Assembly (NCBI RefSeq): GCF_958295425.1
Contig: NC_081148.1
Coordinates: 9,953,466 to 10,017,465 of the forward strand
Length of the DNA: 64,000 nucleotides
Direction of reading: 5' to 3'
Source of the DNA: Solea solea
Lineage: Eukaryota > Chordata > Actinopteri > Pleuronectiformes > Soleidae
The notes beneath the pieces are model-generated. The model made no database searches, was not told the DNA's origin, and saw only the letters and a list, made by a program, of their open reading frames with translations. Positions 1-12,138 of this stretch are shown one piece after another. The translations under genes and the position numbers were made by a program. How positions within the stretch are numbered: the first letter of the stretch is position 1; every line of letters begins with the position of its first letter.

Positions 1-484
1 GATCGTCAGTAGGTTTAATTGACTGGCAATAACCAAGTCACATGCTCATAAACACACACACACACACACACACTCACTCACACCCGCACACACACACAGC
101 AGAGATATCAGTGCATATAGACACAAGCTTCAAATGCTTCATATATCGCTTCAACATCCGACGGTAACACATTCGGTAACATTATTCCAGGAGCCTGCAG
201 CAACCGACTTACGACAAAGTACAAAATCCCCAACTCTTTACTGTCCAAAGTGTAACGTTCAAACATTTCCCCCAACCCCACCCCGATGCAAAAATCACAA
301 CTTAAAAAGGTTTAAGACAAATCAAAAAAAAAAATGTTCATGCATTTTTTTCCCCCCAGAATAATATTCAGATTTTTCAACAGACTGCACCCTGGAGTAG
401 TATTCACAAAGAAAAGTAAAGAAAAAGCCTGTCATCAAATATTTGATCAATTACAGTGTGTACAGTAATACAGCAAATTCACAT
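1..484. other. Sequence downstream of zbtb18, no gene recognised
   Basis: Contains a (CA)n run at about 52-72 with an imperfect CA/CT continuation to about 98. I see no exon, RNA gene or known repeat. The small open frame at 134-364 has no recognisable domain. Confidence 0.6.
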
Positions 485-1607
485 TTTATTTTAAAATATA
501 CAGGTTTGGACATCATGCAACAACAGCAGGTCCGAATACAAAAAAAGTAACAAAATAATATTATAATAATAATAATAATAATAATAATAATCATTAATTT
601 AAAAAAAATGTAGAGGATTACATTTTTTAAAATTATAGCAGAACAATATACAACAACCTTAAATTAAATACACTTTCAACAAGAGATGTTTTAAAGACTG
701 CCAGCTAGATTTAAGAAAAAAAACAAAAAACTATCGATAACAATAATTATAATAATTTTAAAGGTGTTTTTTTTTAATTTTTAGAAAATACTTCAAATTG
801 ATTAGAAGTAAAAAAAAAAGGAGGCTGTGCATTGCATGAGTGCCATCAGTTTGTCAGTCAGTCAGTTTTTCCCCTGAACACCAAAGAGCTTAACAAGAGA
901 AGCAGGAAGCGCTTCACCAACGACACCTCCATCCCAGTAGAAAATAAGATTAACACACACGAAACTCACTCATACACGCACGCACGCACGCATCAGGTGA
1001 ATGTCTTGCCAGAGTAGTGCAGTACTGTGCACACGTCACATACAACACACACACAAACTGTGTGTGTGTGTGTGTTGTGCATGTCAGTGTGTGTGTTTGT
1101 GTGGCGGTAGTGACTCATGTCGATCACAGTACCCGTTTAGTGTATTGTAATTTTTTTTTTTTTCACTTCAGTGTATTCGACCTGAACTCCTGCGGTGGTG
1201 TTTTTGCTGGATTTGATGACCAGCGTTGGAGTGTTGAGATGTGTCTGAGATGAAACACAAAGAATTAAATTAAATAAAATCAAAAAGAGGCGAGACGTCC
1301 TCACTGGGACCCATGTCCTAAGACGCAATGAAAACCACCAAAGAGGTTACGCCAAATTATTAAAAGAAAGAGTTCAGAATAAAATAGAATAAAACAACAC
1401 TACCCCAAACAGCAACAAAAAAACTCAGTAGTAACATTTTCATGTGCTATTAAAGTGCAATTGATTGAGATTTTGCGACACACAATAAGATGATTCACTT
1501 AAACCCCGAACATCAAACTTTGCCACCTTCCTTCACCTCCACATGCCTCTCTGCCTCTCTCTCTGTCCACTTTCTTTCCCTTTATTAAAACCCAGCAGAC
1601 TCTGTCT
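485..1607 (-). other. zbtb18: zbtb18 3' untranslated region (probable)
   Basis: This AT-rich stretch follows the zbtb18 stop codon and has no coding potential on either strand. Minus-strand AATAAA signals lie at 1581-1586, only 22 bases after the stop, and at 485-490. The distal one would give a roughly 1.1-kb UTR. The stretch holds A/T homopolymers, a (TAA)n run (about 564-590) and a (GT)n run (about 1058-1076). The true polyadenylation site is inferred, not shown. Confidence 0.45.
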
Positions 1608-3305
1608 CTACTTCCACAGATCCTGCGAGCTGTCCTCAATCGCCCAATCCCTGACGTTGGGCAGTGCCAGCGGTTCACTCTTTACCGACAAAGAGTTGAC
1701 CAGTTCACAATGGAACTTGCGGATGTGTCGGTAGAGGTCCCCGGACTGTGTGAAACGCCGCTCGCACCACTTGCAAGCGTGCGGCTTCTCACGCGTGTGC
1801 ACCACTGCGTGGCGGCTGAGGTTGTGTGAGTACTGGAAGCTCTTGCCGCAGGTGGTGCAGGTGAAGGGTTTCTCACCAGAGTGTGTCCGCTCGTGGCGCT
1901 TCAGCGTGTACATGCAGGAGAAGGTCTTGCTGCAGATGGTGCAGGTGGGCACGTTGACGTCTCCGGCGGGCTTGGAGCGGATGCCCTCCTGCTCCCTGAA
2001 GTGGGAGCTGAGGTGGAGCTGGAGGATGGGCGGGGAGGGGAAAATCTTGTTGCACAGCGGGCACATGAAGATCTGGGTGTGTTGAGCCGACAGCATGTTG
2101 GAGACGTAGGGCAGCAGGGAACTATCCATGCTGGCCGCCTCGGCCTGGGCACGCTCGTTTTCACCACCCAGTATGTCCTCGTCATCTGCTGTGGCCGAAG
2201 GCTTCTCCTCCCGCTCCAGCTCAGAGGCCAGAGACGCCTCTCGCAGAGCCGACAGGTGCGCTTCCAGGCCAAGCCGCCGCTGGGCTGACAGAGGCCCTCC
2301 GACCCCATGGTGGGTCAAGACCCCGTTGGCACTGGGAATAGTTGCCTTGGTGAGGCCACTGTGTTCCATGTCATAGTCCCCACCTCCCAGTTCCTCTTCC
2401 TCATCTGAGGCCACACCTCGCTCCACCTTCACCCTCACAGCCAATGGGCTTTGGAGGCTGTCTGGTGTAGCTGCCCCGCTGAAAAATGGTTGGTGATGGT
2501 TACTGAGATTGTTATTAGTGATTGGCTTAACGGACAGGTCCAGGACACAATCGGCCACATCATTCGACACCTTCCTGCTTCTGTGGCCAATACGAGGGCT
2601 GATGGAGTGGTGGGACCTCTGGGAGAGGGATCCAGTGGAGCTGGTGGGGCTTCCGGACGGTGAGAGCAGCTTCCCTCCCTCCCCTAGCACTTCCCCACCC
2701 TGTGTCTCCGCCTCTGCGTGACGCGGGCTGGTTGTAGCCATGGCTGGTGTTGCTGATCTGTCCGTAGACGGCAGCCTGAGCCACAGTTGGCCACCCTCAG
2801 CCTTCCCTTCCTCCTCTTCATCACTGTGCAGCAGGTCTGCAGTGGCAGGCCGGACGGGAGAACCATCTGATAGACTGTCTGCCTTATCGGAGCAGCTTGA
2901 ACCACCATCATCCTCTCTGCGCGTGCTGTCTGCCTCCGCTGTGGCCTTCCGCTTCAATCGCTTCTTACACACCTTGACAATGTCATACATGTGCAAGTAG
3001 CTGGCTGCTGCCAGCAAATCCTCTACGGGAAGGTCCTGTAACTGCAGTTTGCCCTCATACATGAACTCCAGGAGCAGGGAAAAGGCCGGGGCTGTGACTA
3101 TGTCGCTGTTGAGATGCACCACATCTCGCTTATCCAGCTGGTCCTTGTAGAAGAGGTGAAAGTACATGCTGCAGGAGGCCAACACAGCACGGTGCGCACG
3201 GAACTGGGCATCGCCCACCAGCACCGTGGAGTCACACAGGAAGCCCTGGTGCCGCTGCTCGCTCAGACACTGGAGTAAATGTCTGCTGTGGTCTGGGAAC
3301 TCCAT
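1608..3305 (-). CDS. zbtb18: Zbtb18 (ZNF238/RP58) BTB-zinc-finger transcriptional repressor, complete coding exon
   Basis: Seen: an uninterrupted 565-codon frame starting [12 protein letters not shown] and ending in LWK plus TAG. Residues about 1-115 form a BTB/POZ domain ([21 protein letters not shown]). A long acidic and Ser-rich linker contains VLDLSVK, a CtBP-type motif. Four C2H2 fingers occupy about 413-435 (C415, C418, H431, H435), 453-475, 481-503 and 509-532. The last three are joined by HSGEKP and TREKP linkers. Known: RP58 is a nuclear sequence-specific repressor that binds E-box-like sites and is needed for cortical neuron production, migration and muscle differentiation. The BTB domain, the finger block and the C-terminal tail are near-identical to my recollection of the mammalian protein, which is shorter (about 522 residues from the same Met), so the extra length is in the linker. 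I chose Met at 3305 because an acceptor AG lies just upstream (3323-3328). The in-frame Met at 3356 is intronic. Divergent neighbour of akt3. Confidence 0.97.
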   Translation of the reverse strand: MEFPDHSRHLLQCLSEQRHQGFLCDSTVLVGDAQFRAHRAVLASCSMYFHLFYKDQLDKRDVVHLNSDIVTAPAFSLLLEFMYEGKLQLQDLPVEDLLAAASYLHMYDIVKVCKKRLKRKATAEADSTRREDDGGSSCSDKADSLSDGSPVRPATADLLHSDEEEEGKAEGGQLWLRLPSTDRSATPAMATTSPRHAEAETQGGEVLGEGGKLLSPSGSPTSSTGSLSQRSHHSISPRIGHRSRKVSNDVADCVLDLSVKPITNNNLSNHHQPFFSGAATPDSLQSPLAVRVKVERGVASDEEEELGGGDYDMEHSGLTKATIPSANGVLTHHGVGGPLSAQRRLGLEAHLSALREASLASELEREEKPSATADDEDILGGENERAQAEAASMDSSLLPYVSNMLSAQHTQIFMCPLCNKIFPSPPILQLHLSSHFREQEGIRSKPAGDVNVPTCTICSKTFSCMYTLKRHERTHSGEKPFTCTTCGKSFQYSHNLSRHAVVHTREKPHACKWCERRFTQSGDLYRHIRKFHCELVNSLSVKSEPLALPNVRDWAIEDSSQDLWK

Positions 3306-3328
3306 CCTGCCGTCCTCATAACCTGCAG
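3306..3328 (-). other. zbtb18: zbtb18 exon 2 acceptor and last bases of the 5' leader
   Basis: On the minus strand a pyrimidine-rich run ends in CTGCAG (plus 3323-3328) and exon sequence starts at 3322 with GTTATGAGGACGGC, running into the ATG. The encoded GYEDGR immediately before MEF matches the GYEDS that precedes MEF in the longer mammalian isoform as I remember it. That isoform adds a few residues (MCPK) from an upstream exon. I did not find an MCPK-like exon here, so the short form starting at MEF is the supported product. Confidence 0.75.
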
Positions 3329-6300
3329 CCACACAACGGCACAGAAGCAGAGTCAAAGTTTAGTTACAGATAATATTAAAGCATTGTGTTTTTATTGTAG
3401 ATGAAAAACAGTTTGGCAGCTCTATGGTAGCAGCCAGTGGATAAAAGATTTTAGATCCCCAATGTAGATTTATTAAGACATTTTGCCTCAATAAAAAAAG
3501 AATAATGAAATTAAATTAAAAAGTGAAAACTCAAAAAATAATATTATTTAAATTCTGAGATATCAAAAACAGAGAGATTATATGTGTCCAAGGGAAAATT
3601 ACAAATAGAGATCGACAATGTATAGAGAGATGAGATTCTGAAAACAAATGAAACTGAAACTGAAAATGAAAACTCAATAAAAGCACGGGGAAAAAACATT
3701 CTCAAGTATTTTTACCAAATAAAAACTATAATAAAATACCACAAAAAAACTCAGCAAACATACAAATATATTTGTATATTTTAAATCCCTTTTATACACA
3801 AACCTATGACCTATGCACAGGGTTGATTTTATTTTCATCGTATTCACATCGACAGAAATAATCGAGTTCAAAACCGCTATGATGGATTCTGTTAAATCAC
3901 GCAAACATTCCCTCTTACAATGACACACGATCATTAGATTTCTCTATAATTAAGTTAATTTAAAAAAGATAATTCGAAAAATTCAAAAATGGAAAATAAT
4001 TTAAATTAAAAAGTGTGATTTAAGAATAATCACTCATTCAGGATTGACACGGAGAAAGACTCAATCTCAGGTAAAGCCAGCAGCGACAGATTCTTCTACT
4101 CTGTCTGCTCTGCGTTCTCTCTCTTGCGCTGTATCTCTTTAACTCCTCTGCCTGCACTTCTGGATTGTCACTGCTCCTACGCTGGTTATTTTTATTAACC
4201 CACTTTGGCCTGGCCTGGCACAGCCCTTTTAGGTAACCGGCTTTCAGCTGCACACGCTGTCCTCACGTACACAACACACACACACATACTAACAGCCTAC
4301 CTACCAACCTCCTCCACAGGCTAAGTCAAGCAGGAAAACTGCTCAATTGAAATAGCACTGTCGAAAACAAAACAGCTCTTTCCTTGTTTTAACCTGCGAG
4401 CATCAGCTTTAGGTGTAAGATTAGACAAGGGGGAGGGAAACCAAATGCTCTTTGGGTGTATTTTAAAAATGTCTATAAAAGTTCCATGATAAGGATAAAA
4501 TCTGAAAAATCCCACCTGTTAACCAAGTTGATTTGTCCTGCCTGAGAAAATACATTGGTCCCGCACTGCACTGTGTTAACTACAGCAGTTAAATCACCTC
4601 ATTTGAATGAAGCTACACCAAGAATGCCAGTGTGTGTGAGTGTGTGTGTGTGTGCGCGTGTGTTGTGTATGAGTGTGTGTCGCCTGATGGCTTGTTCAAA
4701 ATGCTTTTAATGAGGGGGCTTATAGGGACAAGGGAGTACCACCTCCCACCTCTCCACACCCCCACCCCCTGTCCAGTCAAACTACTCTTACTCCTCCTCC
4801 CTCCCTCCACACACACACACACACACACACACCATCCGTCACTCACGCACTCCATTCCCATCTGAATCTTACAAGAAAAACCCCGCACATCCGCCCCGTA
4901 GTAGAAACTGCCCTCTTCCTCACCCCCCACCCAGAAGAGAAGATTTACAATACAATCACTGTAAGTGCCCTGCTCGTCACAGCATCAATCCTAATCCTTA
5001 AAGATGTCTAAAAATAAAGACGGCTGTGGCGGCAACGGGGAGGGAGCCGTCGGCAGAGGCTCAGGAGTGCAGCCGCCCGTCACCCGGCTCACCCGGGCCA
5101 GGCAGGGGTCTGAGAAAGAGAGACACAGAGGCACAGGGAGGGAAAGGGTGAGGGAGAGGCTGGGACGAACAGGGGGAGGCTTACTCACATCTGATCCAGC
5201 TGACGGGGGCCATATGGCAGCTGCTAGCCAGATAAAGAGATTAAGACTAGGAGGGAGTGCGATTACAGCTGTCTAGCCAATTCAGGCAGCTCAAATCTGC
5301 AACTTCTAAATTAGTCTCCTCTACTCCAGCCGACAGGAGGGGAAAAAAGTGGGTAGCGTGGACCGCACATGCTTTCAAGTAATTTTACAGTGAGTTTGAA
5401 TTATCTGACTGAAAAACTACTTTAAGAGATTAGGATTAAATTGCTGCTCATTATGTTTTCTCATAATTATGTTTTTGATCATTTTAAAGGTAAAAAAAAA
5501 AAAAAAGTTGTTAACTGTTCTTTTATTAGACCTAACAAAATTTCAGTGAGATTTAATTTAAAAAGCTCCACTTTCTCATGTATTAGAAAGTTGTGACAGA
5601 TGTAACTTCCAGTTAATAAGGGTGGATCTGAACAAAATGCCTGACAAAATAAACAGCACAAACAAGAACGGCACAAAACAACAGCTGAGTTTTAAATGCA
5701 GCTCTCAGGACAACAAACTGAAAACACAGCAGACTGTTCCCAGATTGCAATTATCCATCAGACAGGCAGCACCAACACCAGTTTACTACTGAAGCACTCA
5801 ACAGCAGTTTCATGCAGCGCTCTCACAGCTTTGACACACTGGAGATCCCCACAACAAAACAAAATAACTACTCCACTGCCCCGGACTCTCCTCCTCTACT
5901 CATACAAACACACGCACACAGAAACACACAAAACGGTACCTGCAGCAGTATGCATCAACTTGATTAACTCCACTGTAGCAGAATAGCTGGGCTCTCTCTT
6001 GCTGGCCGGGAAAAGCTGTCTCTCTTTCTCTCCCTTTAACTCTCCTCCTCTCTCTGTCTTTCTTCCTTGCTCTTTCTCTTCCTTGCTTGCTCTCTCTGAA
6101 TCAATGAGTGGGTAGAAGAGGAGAGAAGAAGAGGGAGGCAGGCAAAAAAAAAAACCACGCTGTTCAAACTGCGAGGGACAGATGCAAAGTGGAGGAGATG
6201 TTGGAGGGGGAACGAGATACCACCTCCCTCCTCCTTCTCCTCCTCCCTCCTCCTCCTTCTAACTGATCGGCAGCCACAAACACACACACACACAGACACA

Positions 6301-8094
6301 CGCACACACATACAGCACTAACTCTCCCAGGCTGCACTGAGACTCACAATAAAGGACTGGGGAGGGGTGGAGGCGGTGGAGGGGGAGGAGGTGGGGTGGA
6401 TGGCAGCCTGTCAGCTGCTCTGACATCATCCTCAGATGGAGATGCTACCTCCAGCTGTGCTCTTTCTACAGCCATATGCTGCCTCCTCTACACTCCTGCC
6501 ACCAGACTCCTCTTTCATTCTACCAACACCACGCAACTTTGTCTCTCTTTCTTAAAAAAAAAGAAGCATGGATCTACTAAATGCAGTTGAATGCTGATTT
6601 TGTTTTTCTTCCTAAACTGAGGAGAGTTTACTCACCAAAACTACTGTAGAAAAGAAAAGTTTTTAAAACTTCAAACACAGGATCTGCAGGGAGAAAAGTA
6701 AACAAAACAAATTCAATCTTCTTCTTTTTTTTTGCAGTGATATGAAATGTGTCTCTGTCTCCTTCCAGTAACCATTAACAAAGGCAGACACAGCACATTT
6801 GCAATTGACAGACATACGCAGCTGATATTGTTTTCCACTTCTTTACGGTTCAGCGCCGCTGCCTTCTCTTGTATTCCATTCATTCATTCACTTACTCACT
6901 CATTCATCTATCTCTCTATCCATCCACTGACCCCCCTCCCTTTGCTCGCTCGGACCCTTCTGACAACCAGCGGGAACAAAACTGAAATGAGGCAACAATG
7001 GGAACAAGTCATAAAGAAAGAAACTAATGAGTGCACAACCTAAACAAAAGGTGTACAGGCCTTTAATGAGGCACTGAGAGAACTTATTACAAAAGCCTTA
7101 CCAGTTTGATTAAAGTGAATTACCAGCTTTTTAATATATGAGATTATATAAAGAAAGCTACATTTGTTTTCCCAGAGTGTCTGGTTTATCGAAAGCCTTT
7201 TAAAACAGTTAAACACACTAACACAGGGCACACACACATTTAATTATGTCACCTGTTAAACGCAAAAAAGTTGCATTATCTCAGCTGCACTAACACTAGA
7301 AAGAATATTTAACTTATATTTCTCATTTGCAGTGACAGCAACATGTGACTGTACACTGCTTTTATGTGTTAAACACATTTAATTTATTACAACGAAATAC
7401 TTACATTTTTAGTAAGAATGACTTTAAAAAGTGAAAACAAATTTAGCTCACTTCCTATAGTTTTTAACAAGGCTAGGTTAAAACTATAAACTAGATTTAA
7501 AAGTGAGACATTAAACTGTCAAACGTAAACTTGAATTAACTTCACACGAGCTTCACTTTGCATTTTTAATCAGTGAGGTCGCCGCAAACCACACTCATTC
7601 ACAGTTTCTGTTCATTTTAATATCGTGACAGTGACGCCGACACTTACGGAAATGAACAACCGTAATTATTAAGTTATTAATTAGCCTGGAAAACGCCTTT
7701 ACGCATTTTTAAAGTGTCGAAAAATGACAGGAAATTCGCGTCAAGTCAAAGCAGCGTCACTGCTGCTGTGTAAAAAGTAAGAGTACGAGAAGAACGATCA
7801 TTTTTCTCACACACGCACACACACACACACATAGCTAGCTATAGCTCGGTCATTATGCTAACTAAAGTAACGAGACCAGGCGACAGTATTGCGCTATTTA
7901 CAGTAGTTGCGAAGGCCCCGGTGCTATGACAACAGCTGCTAAAACAGCGCGAGCGCACAGCTAACACAGCAATGAGTGCGTGGAGACAAACACAGTCATG
8001 CTAAGGAAGGTTTAGCTACTTTTTACCCTCCGTAACCCACCCTCTCCCTGCCGAGCCTCCTTTAACGGACTCCGGTATCAGAGGCGGCACTTAC
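3323..8094 (-). other. zbtb18: zbtb18 intron 1
   Basis: Bounded by the donor GTAAGT (minus strand, plus 8089-8094) and the acceptor at 3323-3328. The 3.4-4.0 kb part is AT-rich. Simple repeats include (GT)n 4631-4680, (CA)n about 4809-4832 and 6281-6310 and (CA)n about 7807-7830. Pyrimidine-rich tracts lie near 6020-6110 and 6220-6260. A compact E-box cluster at 5.2 kb is listed separately. No coding exon is recognisable. The intron end points rest on splice motifs only. Confidence 0.5.
5186..5273. promoter_or_regulatory. Cluster of five E-boxes in the zbtb18 intron (candidate enhancer)
   Basis: Five CANNTG sites fall within 84 bases: CATCTG 5188-5193, CAGCTG 5197-5202, CATATG 5211-5216, CAGCTG 5218-5223 and CAGCTG 5266-5271. 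The surrounding 5000-5330 is not repetitive and is richer in GC than the rest of the intron. Proneural bHLH factors and RP58 itself recognise CANNTG-type sites, so activation by neurogenin/NeuroD factors or autorepression is possible. Function is inferred. Confidence 0.4.
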
Positions 8095-8680
8095 AGACAA
8101 CACGGTCCAACGTCTTCCTCGCTTCTTCCGTCAAATCTCCTCCTTCTCTTCTGTTTGTCCTCCGGAGACAAAACTAGGTTGACTTTGGACTAATTTCCAT
8201 AACAGGCTGCCGAACGGAGCGGACTGGGGGACGGGGAGTGGAGCACTCTGCGACGGCCAGATGTTTCCGAGCTGTTGCTGCTCAACTCGGGCAGCGAGAA
8301 GGAGGCGAGTTGACTGGCACGGCGCAGAAGCCAATGGAGCCGGCGAGGAGGAAAGTGAAGGCAAATTGGAAGCGGCCCTCCAACAGAAGAGAGGGAGGGA
8401 TGTGTGTCGTTCTCTCGTCGGCGTAGGTTGACACCAGACAACAACAACAGTAGCAGAAGCAACACACACACATACACACACAGAGAGTGAGACGGCAGGA
8501 AAGAAGAAGCTGGGCCAAACCAACTGGTTCTGCGAGTCAGCGAGGCGGACTGGCGCAGAGGAGACAGAGGAGAGAGAGGAGAGCGGCGCGGTGCCGCCTG
8601 GGTACTGTAGTCACGCCGGTGCAGGAGGTGGCGGTGAGGGGGGCGGAGCTGATGGGAGCAGGTGCACCACCTTTGACAGG
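8030..8680 (-). promoter_or_regulatory. zbtb18: CpG-rich zbtb18 promoter region
   Basis: CpG dinucleotides and GC content rise sharply over this interval relative to the AT-rich flanks. A GC-box-like GGGGCGGAGC lies near 8640-8650 and no convincing TATA box is placed relative to a start. The position directly upstream of the inferred first exon fits a CpG-island promoter of a developmental regulator. Extent and start site are estimates. Confidence 0.45.
8095..8520 (-). other. zbtb18: Putative non-coding first exon of zbtb18
   Basis: The minus-strand sequence reads into a strong donor (TCT then GTAAGTGCC, exon end at 8095). The stretch upstream of it is CpG-rich, unlike most of the window. 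The acceptor in front of the coding exon needs such a donor upstream, and this is the best one I see between 3.4 and 8.7 kb. The 5' end is not determinable from sequence, so 8520 is approximate. Open frames inside it are driven by CA/GT repeats and look non-coding. Confidence 0.4.
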
Positions 8681-8689
8681 AGGGCCTTG

Positions 8690-9600
8690 TTCAAACTGCC
8701 TGAAAAAAACATTTGATCCACACTGGGTTTTTTTCACAGCTTTGACTGAAAGACTCTTAGCAGGAGAAATTGCATACTGTGTGTTTATTATAAGGGTAAC
8801 CTAATAAAATCTACCCCTGCTTTACGCACATGATATTTAAAGAAACTTTTTGCTGGTTTATCTCACTATTAGATAGCCTTTTATAACAAAAATGTAAAGT
8901 TTGTGTACACTGCTCACTCTCCTGCGCCAAAGGCCACAGAGAAAATCAGTATTTTTACCTTGTGACACAGGAGCTTCTGTTTGTGTCGCATACTTGAATC
9001 TGAACAAATTATTTCAAACATCACACGTTAACACGTTTGAAGTTACTGATGGAACATACTTCAGTTTCCTGACCGATAAGGCAAAGCAAAGTGCGACATA
9101 GCTGCAAACATAAATTCTATATTCTTAAAGATATCGTAGACTAAAAAAGAAAAATAGGCTCAGCAAGTCAGAGTTGATAAAAAAAAACTCCTGAACTAAT
9201 CCTTTACTTGCAAGTCCATTCAACACAGATGCAAAAGAGAGAGGAGTGTGCAGTTATAAAAGTTAAGCACTGTTCGTAAAGCAGGTCTTTTTCATTAGAG
9301 AAGTCTCAAAAGCAGACTTTCTATAACCTGGGAACCAAAAAATCATATTTGTCATTACATAAAGCATTACTAAAGTAGTTATTATCCATAAATAAAGCCA
9401 TAAAAGCTGCATGTACCATACGGCTGTGAATTACTGGACATAACACTGCACAGGCAGAAATACTTGATTGTTGAGTTTCATCTGCACTGCAGAACTCTGT
9501 CCTGAGCTCCACTCATCAGAAGAGCACAGACAGATGCACGTGTTTATCTCCAGTACATACTCTTTTTTCCGCTCTTCCCTGATTTTTTAAAGTTTCTTTG
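8690..9600. other. Intergenic, nothing recognised
   Basis: Unique-looking, moderately AT-rich DNA with no exon signature, no long simple repeat and no repeat family that I recognise. Confidence 0.5.
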
Positions 9601-9607
9601 TAACAAA

Positions 9608-9795
9608 GGGTGTTTTCTGTCAGTGCAGCAGCACTGAAAAGGACCTGTATGCAAAGTATGTGTCACGAGACAGCCCACAACAGCCTTAAACAACCTCTCT
9701 CTCTCTCTCTCTCTCCCAATTGTCCTACAATTGGTCAAAGCTTGCTGTCATGCTACAGATTTGGTTGTGAGGCTGTAAACAGAGTGCAGAGGAGT
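9608..9795. repeat. Dispersed repeat, copy 1 (pair with 26512-26665)
   Basis: Shares an ordered series of short blocks with 26512-26665: CTGTCAGTGC near the start, then TGTATGCA plus AGTAT, TTGGTCAAAG, and GTGAGGCTGTAAACAGAGT at the end. This copy has a (CT)n insertion at about 9694-9715. Two diverged copies of one transposable element are the simplest explanation. The family is unknown to me. Confidence 0.55.
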
Positions 9796-9843
9796 TCTGC
9801 AGTTGAAAGGTTTCATGGAATTATTAATAATGAATTCATTAAT

Positions 9844-10035
9844 GCATTCATTTTCTACCTTTATCCTCCACTTTATCACACTCACACCTACATCAGCTTA
9901 CAGTGTCAAATTAATCTGCATGTTTCTGGCACAGAGAACATGCAAACTCCACTAAGAAAGGCCCTCAGATGAACTAGGACCTGAACAGTCGAGCTTCTTG
10001 CTGTGAGGCAACAATTCTAGCCACTTCAACACTAT
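9844..10035 (-). repeat. Truncated tRNA-derived SINE-like repeat
   Basis: Carries the blocks found in the fuller copies at 24926-25220 and 52697-52966: CATTCATTTTCTACC, GAGAACATGCAAACTCCA, AGAAAGGCCC and CTTCTTGCTGTGAGGC, but the middle is deleted. The tRNA-like end lies at the right, so the element is in reverse orientation. Confidence 0.6.
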
Positions 10036-10849
10036 GTGCAACTCACAGGCCCGTACTTACTACTTGCCCTTGCAATGCACCCAGTCCATTTTAATCACGC
10101 CACTGTGAATTAAATACTGAAAACATTATAGATACACGGAGGATAAATAACCTCCCTGTCTCGCTGCATTTGCTGAAAGCGTCTGTGCAACACTTTGGTC
10201 ACTGAGTACACTTTATATGCATGGCTGCCTTCAGTTTGTGATGTGTCTGTCACTTTGTCAGCATCCACTCTACAAGTGGTGAGCACAAATCCTCTGAGAC
10301 CGAGTCTGAGGATGAGGCGAACGCGCATGGTCACACTGAACATGCCTGTTTTGTCCAAGCAAGCAGAAGCAGAGACATTGTTTTACTGCCCTTTAAGGTG
10401 ATTTGCCACACGTTTTCTGGTGAGTATTCAGAAGAAGAAAATGGGATGTAAGTTATTTTTTTTTAATATATTCTGTATATATATATAGTGTATAGGTCGA
10501 GTGGGATCCTGTACACTAGTTGTTAAAAGGTCTAGTTCCTCTATCATGACTTTGATGTGTCTCACTAAAGTAAAACATAAAGCTCCAGTGCAGAACCGCT
10601 ATCACCCCCTGATGATTTCTAAGTCATTACCAAAAAAGACTGTGGTTTCCAAGAAGTGCATTACCTAGTTTTCTATCACCTACTGTATATGAACACATTG
10701 CACACGCGAACATTAGGGAAATTTATTGCACAATATTGCACATTTCCAAGAACCCATAGTCATTTGACAGGGCTTTAAATAAGGCCTTTTTAACTTATAA
10801 TTTACTGTTTATAATAAAAAAGGTTGTTGGATGTGTTCAGAATGTACTG

Positions 10850-11740
10850 ATCTGTGCCTTCACGAACAGCCAAGTCGCAAAAAATCTGATGGCTCTGTTG
10901 TCATCGGCGTGACTCACGGTTTATCCGCAGCCTTATGTGTGATTGCACATTTCTCGTATATCTGCCTGTGGTTTATTTCCGTACCTTTTTCATAAAGGGT
11001 GCCATTTGAGTTGCAGTGCTGCAGACATTTAGGTTGTACATCTCCTACACGACCTCCGAGGGAATAATACAGCAAATCTCTGACACGGAGCAACATCAGC
11101 AGCAAAAACGCAGGCAGCTTGTTTCATTATTTTTAGAAAAGGCATATTCAAGTGCTTAAACTACAAATGCACCCGAGAGACGTGAATTAAAGGGATCTCA
11201 GGGGACACAACAGACAACAAGTTAATTGAAAATAACTCATTAGTAATTAGAAAGGGAATGGGTCATAATTAGACAGAGGAAATAATGTACGTGAGTTGAA
11301 CATCATAACCGATCAGATGTTTCACTCCGTAAAGACACTTCTAGGAAATTTTTAAAGATCCTCTCAGATGTGGGTCACTGGGACAAAAACCCTTTATTGC
11401 CCGTCTGTCATGGGAGCCTTGACATGAAAGAAGTTGGTCCGCTCTGGTTGCCTGAGTGAGTCTGCGGGCCTATTTGCATCTCCTAAACCTGTCCCAGTAA
11501 ACTAATTGGCGTTACTAATGGGTGGCTGGATGAACTGCAGCCCTGTATGGTAATGAATTCACACGATCCGGTGTCATAGCTGAAGGACTTGTTAAAATGC
11601 AAATGAATGATGACCCTGTTATGTGTCTATCAATTTGGGGATCCACATTATTAGTGCATTACAATGAGACCCTTGTTCATGCATGAAAATACAATTAGGC
11701 CCACAGGCAGGAACAGTTCACCAGAACAGAAAATTGGATT
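10850..11740. promoter_or_regulatory. Candidate conserved enhancer with octamer and homeodomain sites
   Basis: A non-repetitive stretch of balanced composition in a desert otherwise full of simple repeats. It has two perfect POU octamers in opposite orientation (ATTTGCAT 11472-11479 and ATGCAAAT 11597-11604), several TAATTA/TAATT homeodomain cores (near 11225, 11247, 11268 and 11503) and a TGTGGTTT RUNX-type core near 10970. This motif density and the absence of simple repeats are typical of vertebrate developmental enhancers near transcription-factor genes. Conservation was not tested. Confidence 0.35.
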
Positions 11741-12094
11741 TAAGGACAAGCTTTCAAAAAAAAATACTAGCTAATTTGAACAATAAATCTAAAGCAGTTC
11801 AACCACTTGGTGGGTAATTGCAGATCTCACTGAATATTAAGCTTTTTTTTAATTTTTTTTAATAAAAGTCTTTCATTGTTAAGTAGGACGTGATGTGCGA
11901 TGACTCAGACGGTCTCTTATGTACGTGCAGAATAATGTAAAGAGCAAGATGCACCTAAAATAGCCATGGATGCATTTATTACCAAACATGTCAGCGTGTC
12001 TCAGGAGATTGTTGTGCAATTTTCTAAACTTTTTCTATTACTTTCTCCCTCATATGATCCACATATTGTTTTGATAGAAGACAGAACTTAGGTT

Positions 12095-12138
12095 TGTGTG
12101 TCTGTGTGTGTGTGTGTCTGTGTGTGTGTGTGTGTGTG
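12095..12138. repeat. (GT)n microsatellite
   Basis: Near-perfect GT dinucleotide array with two TC interruptions. Confidence 0.9.

Noticed and set aside
1873..2308. Open frames of up to 135 codons on both strands inside zbtb18
   Set aside because: Other-frame shadows of the zinc-finger coding exon, rich in Arg/Ala/Gly from GC-rich codons.
3306..3356. Longer zbtb18 start at 3356 adding [11 protein letters not shown]
   Set aside because: The extra codons cross a clear acceptor (CTGCAG) and are intronic. The BTB start MEFPDHS is the conserved initiator.
8131..8523. 130-codon minus-strand frame at the zbtb18 first exon
   Set aside because: Driven by GT-repeat CVCVCV runs and low-complexity Ser/Pro; no known domain; it lies in the expected non-coding exon.
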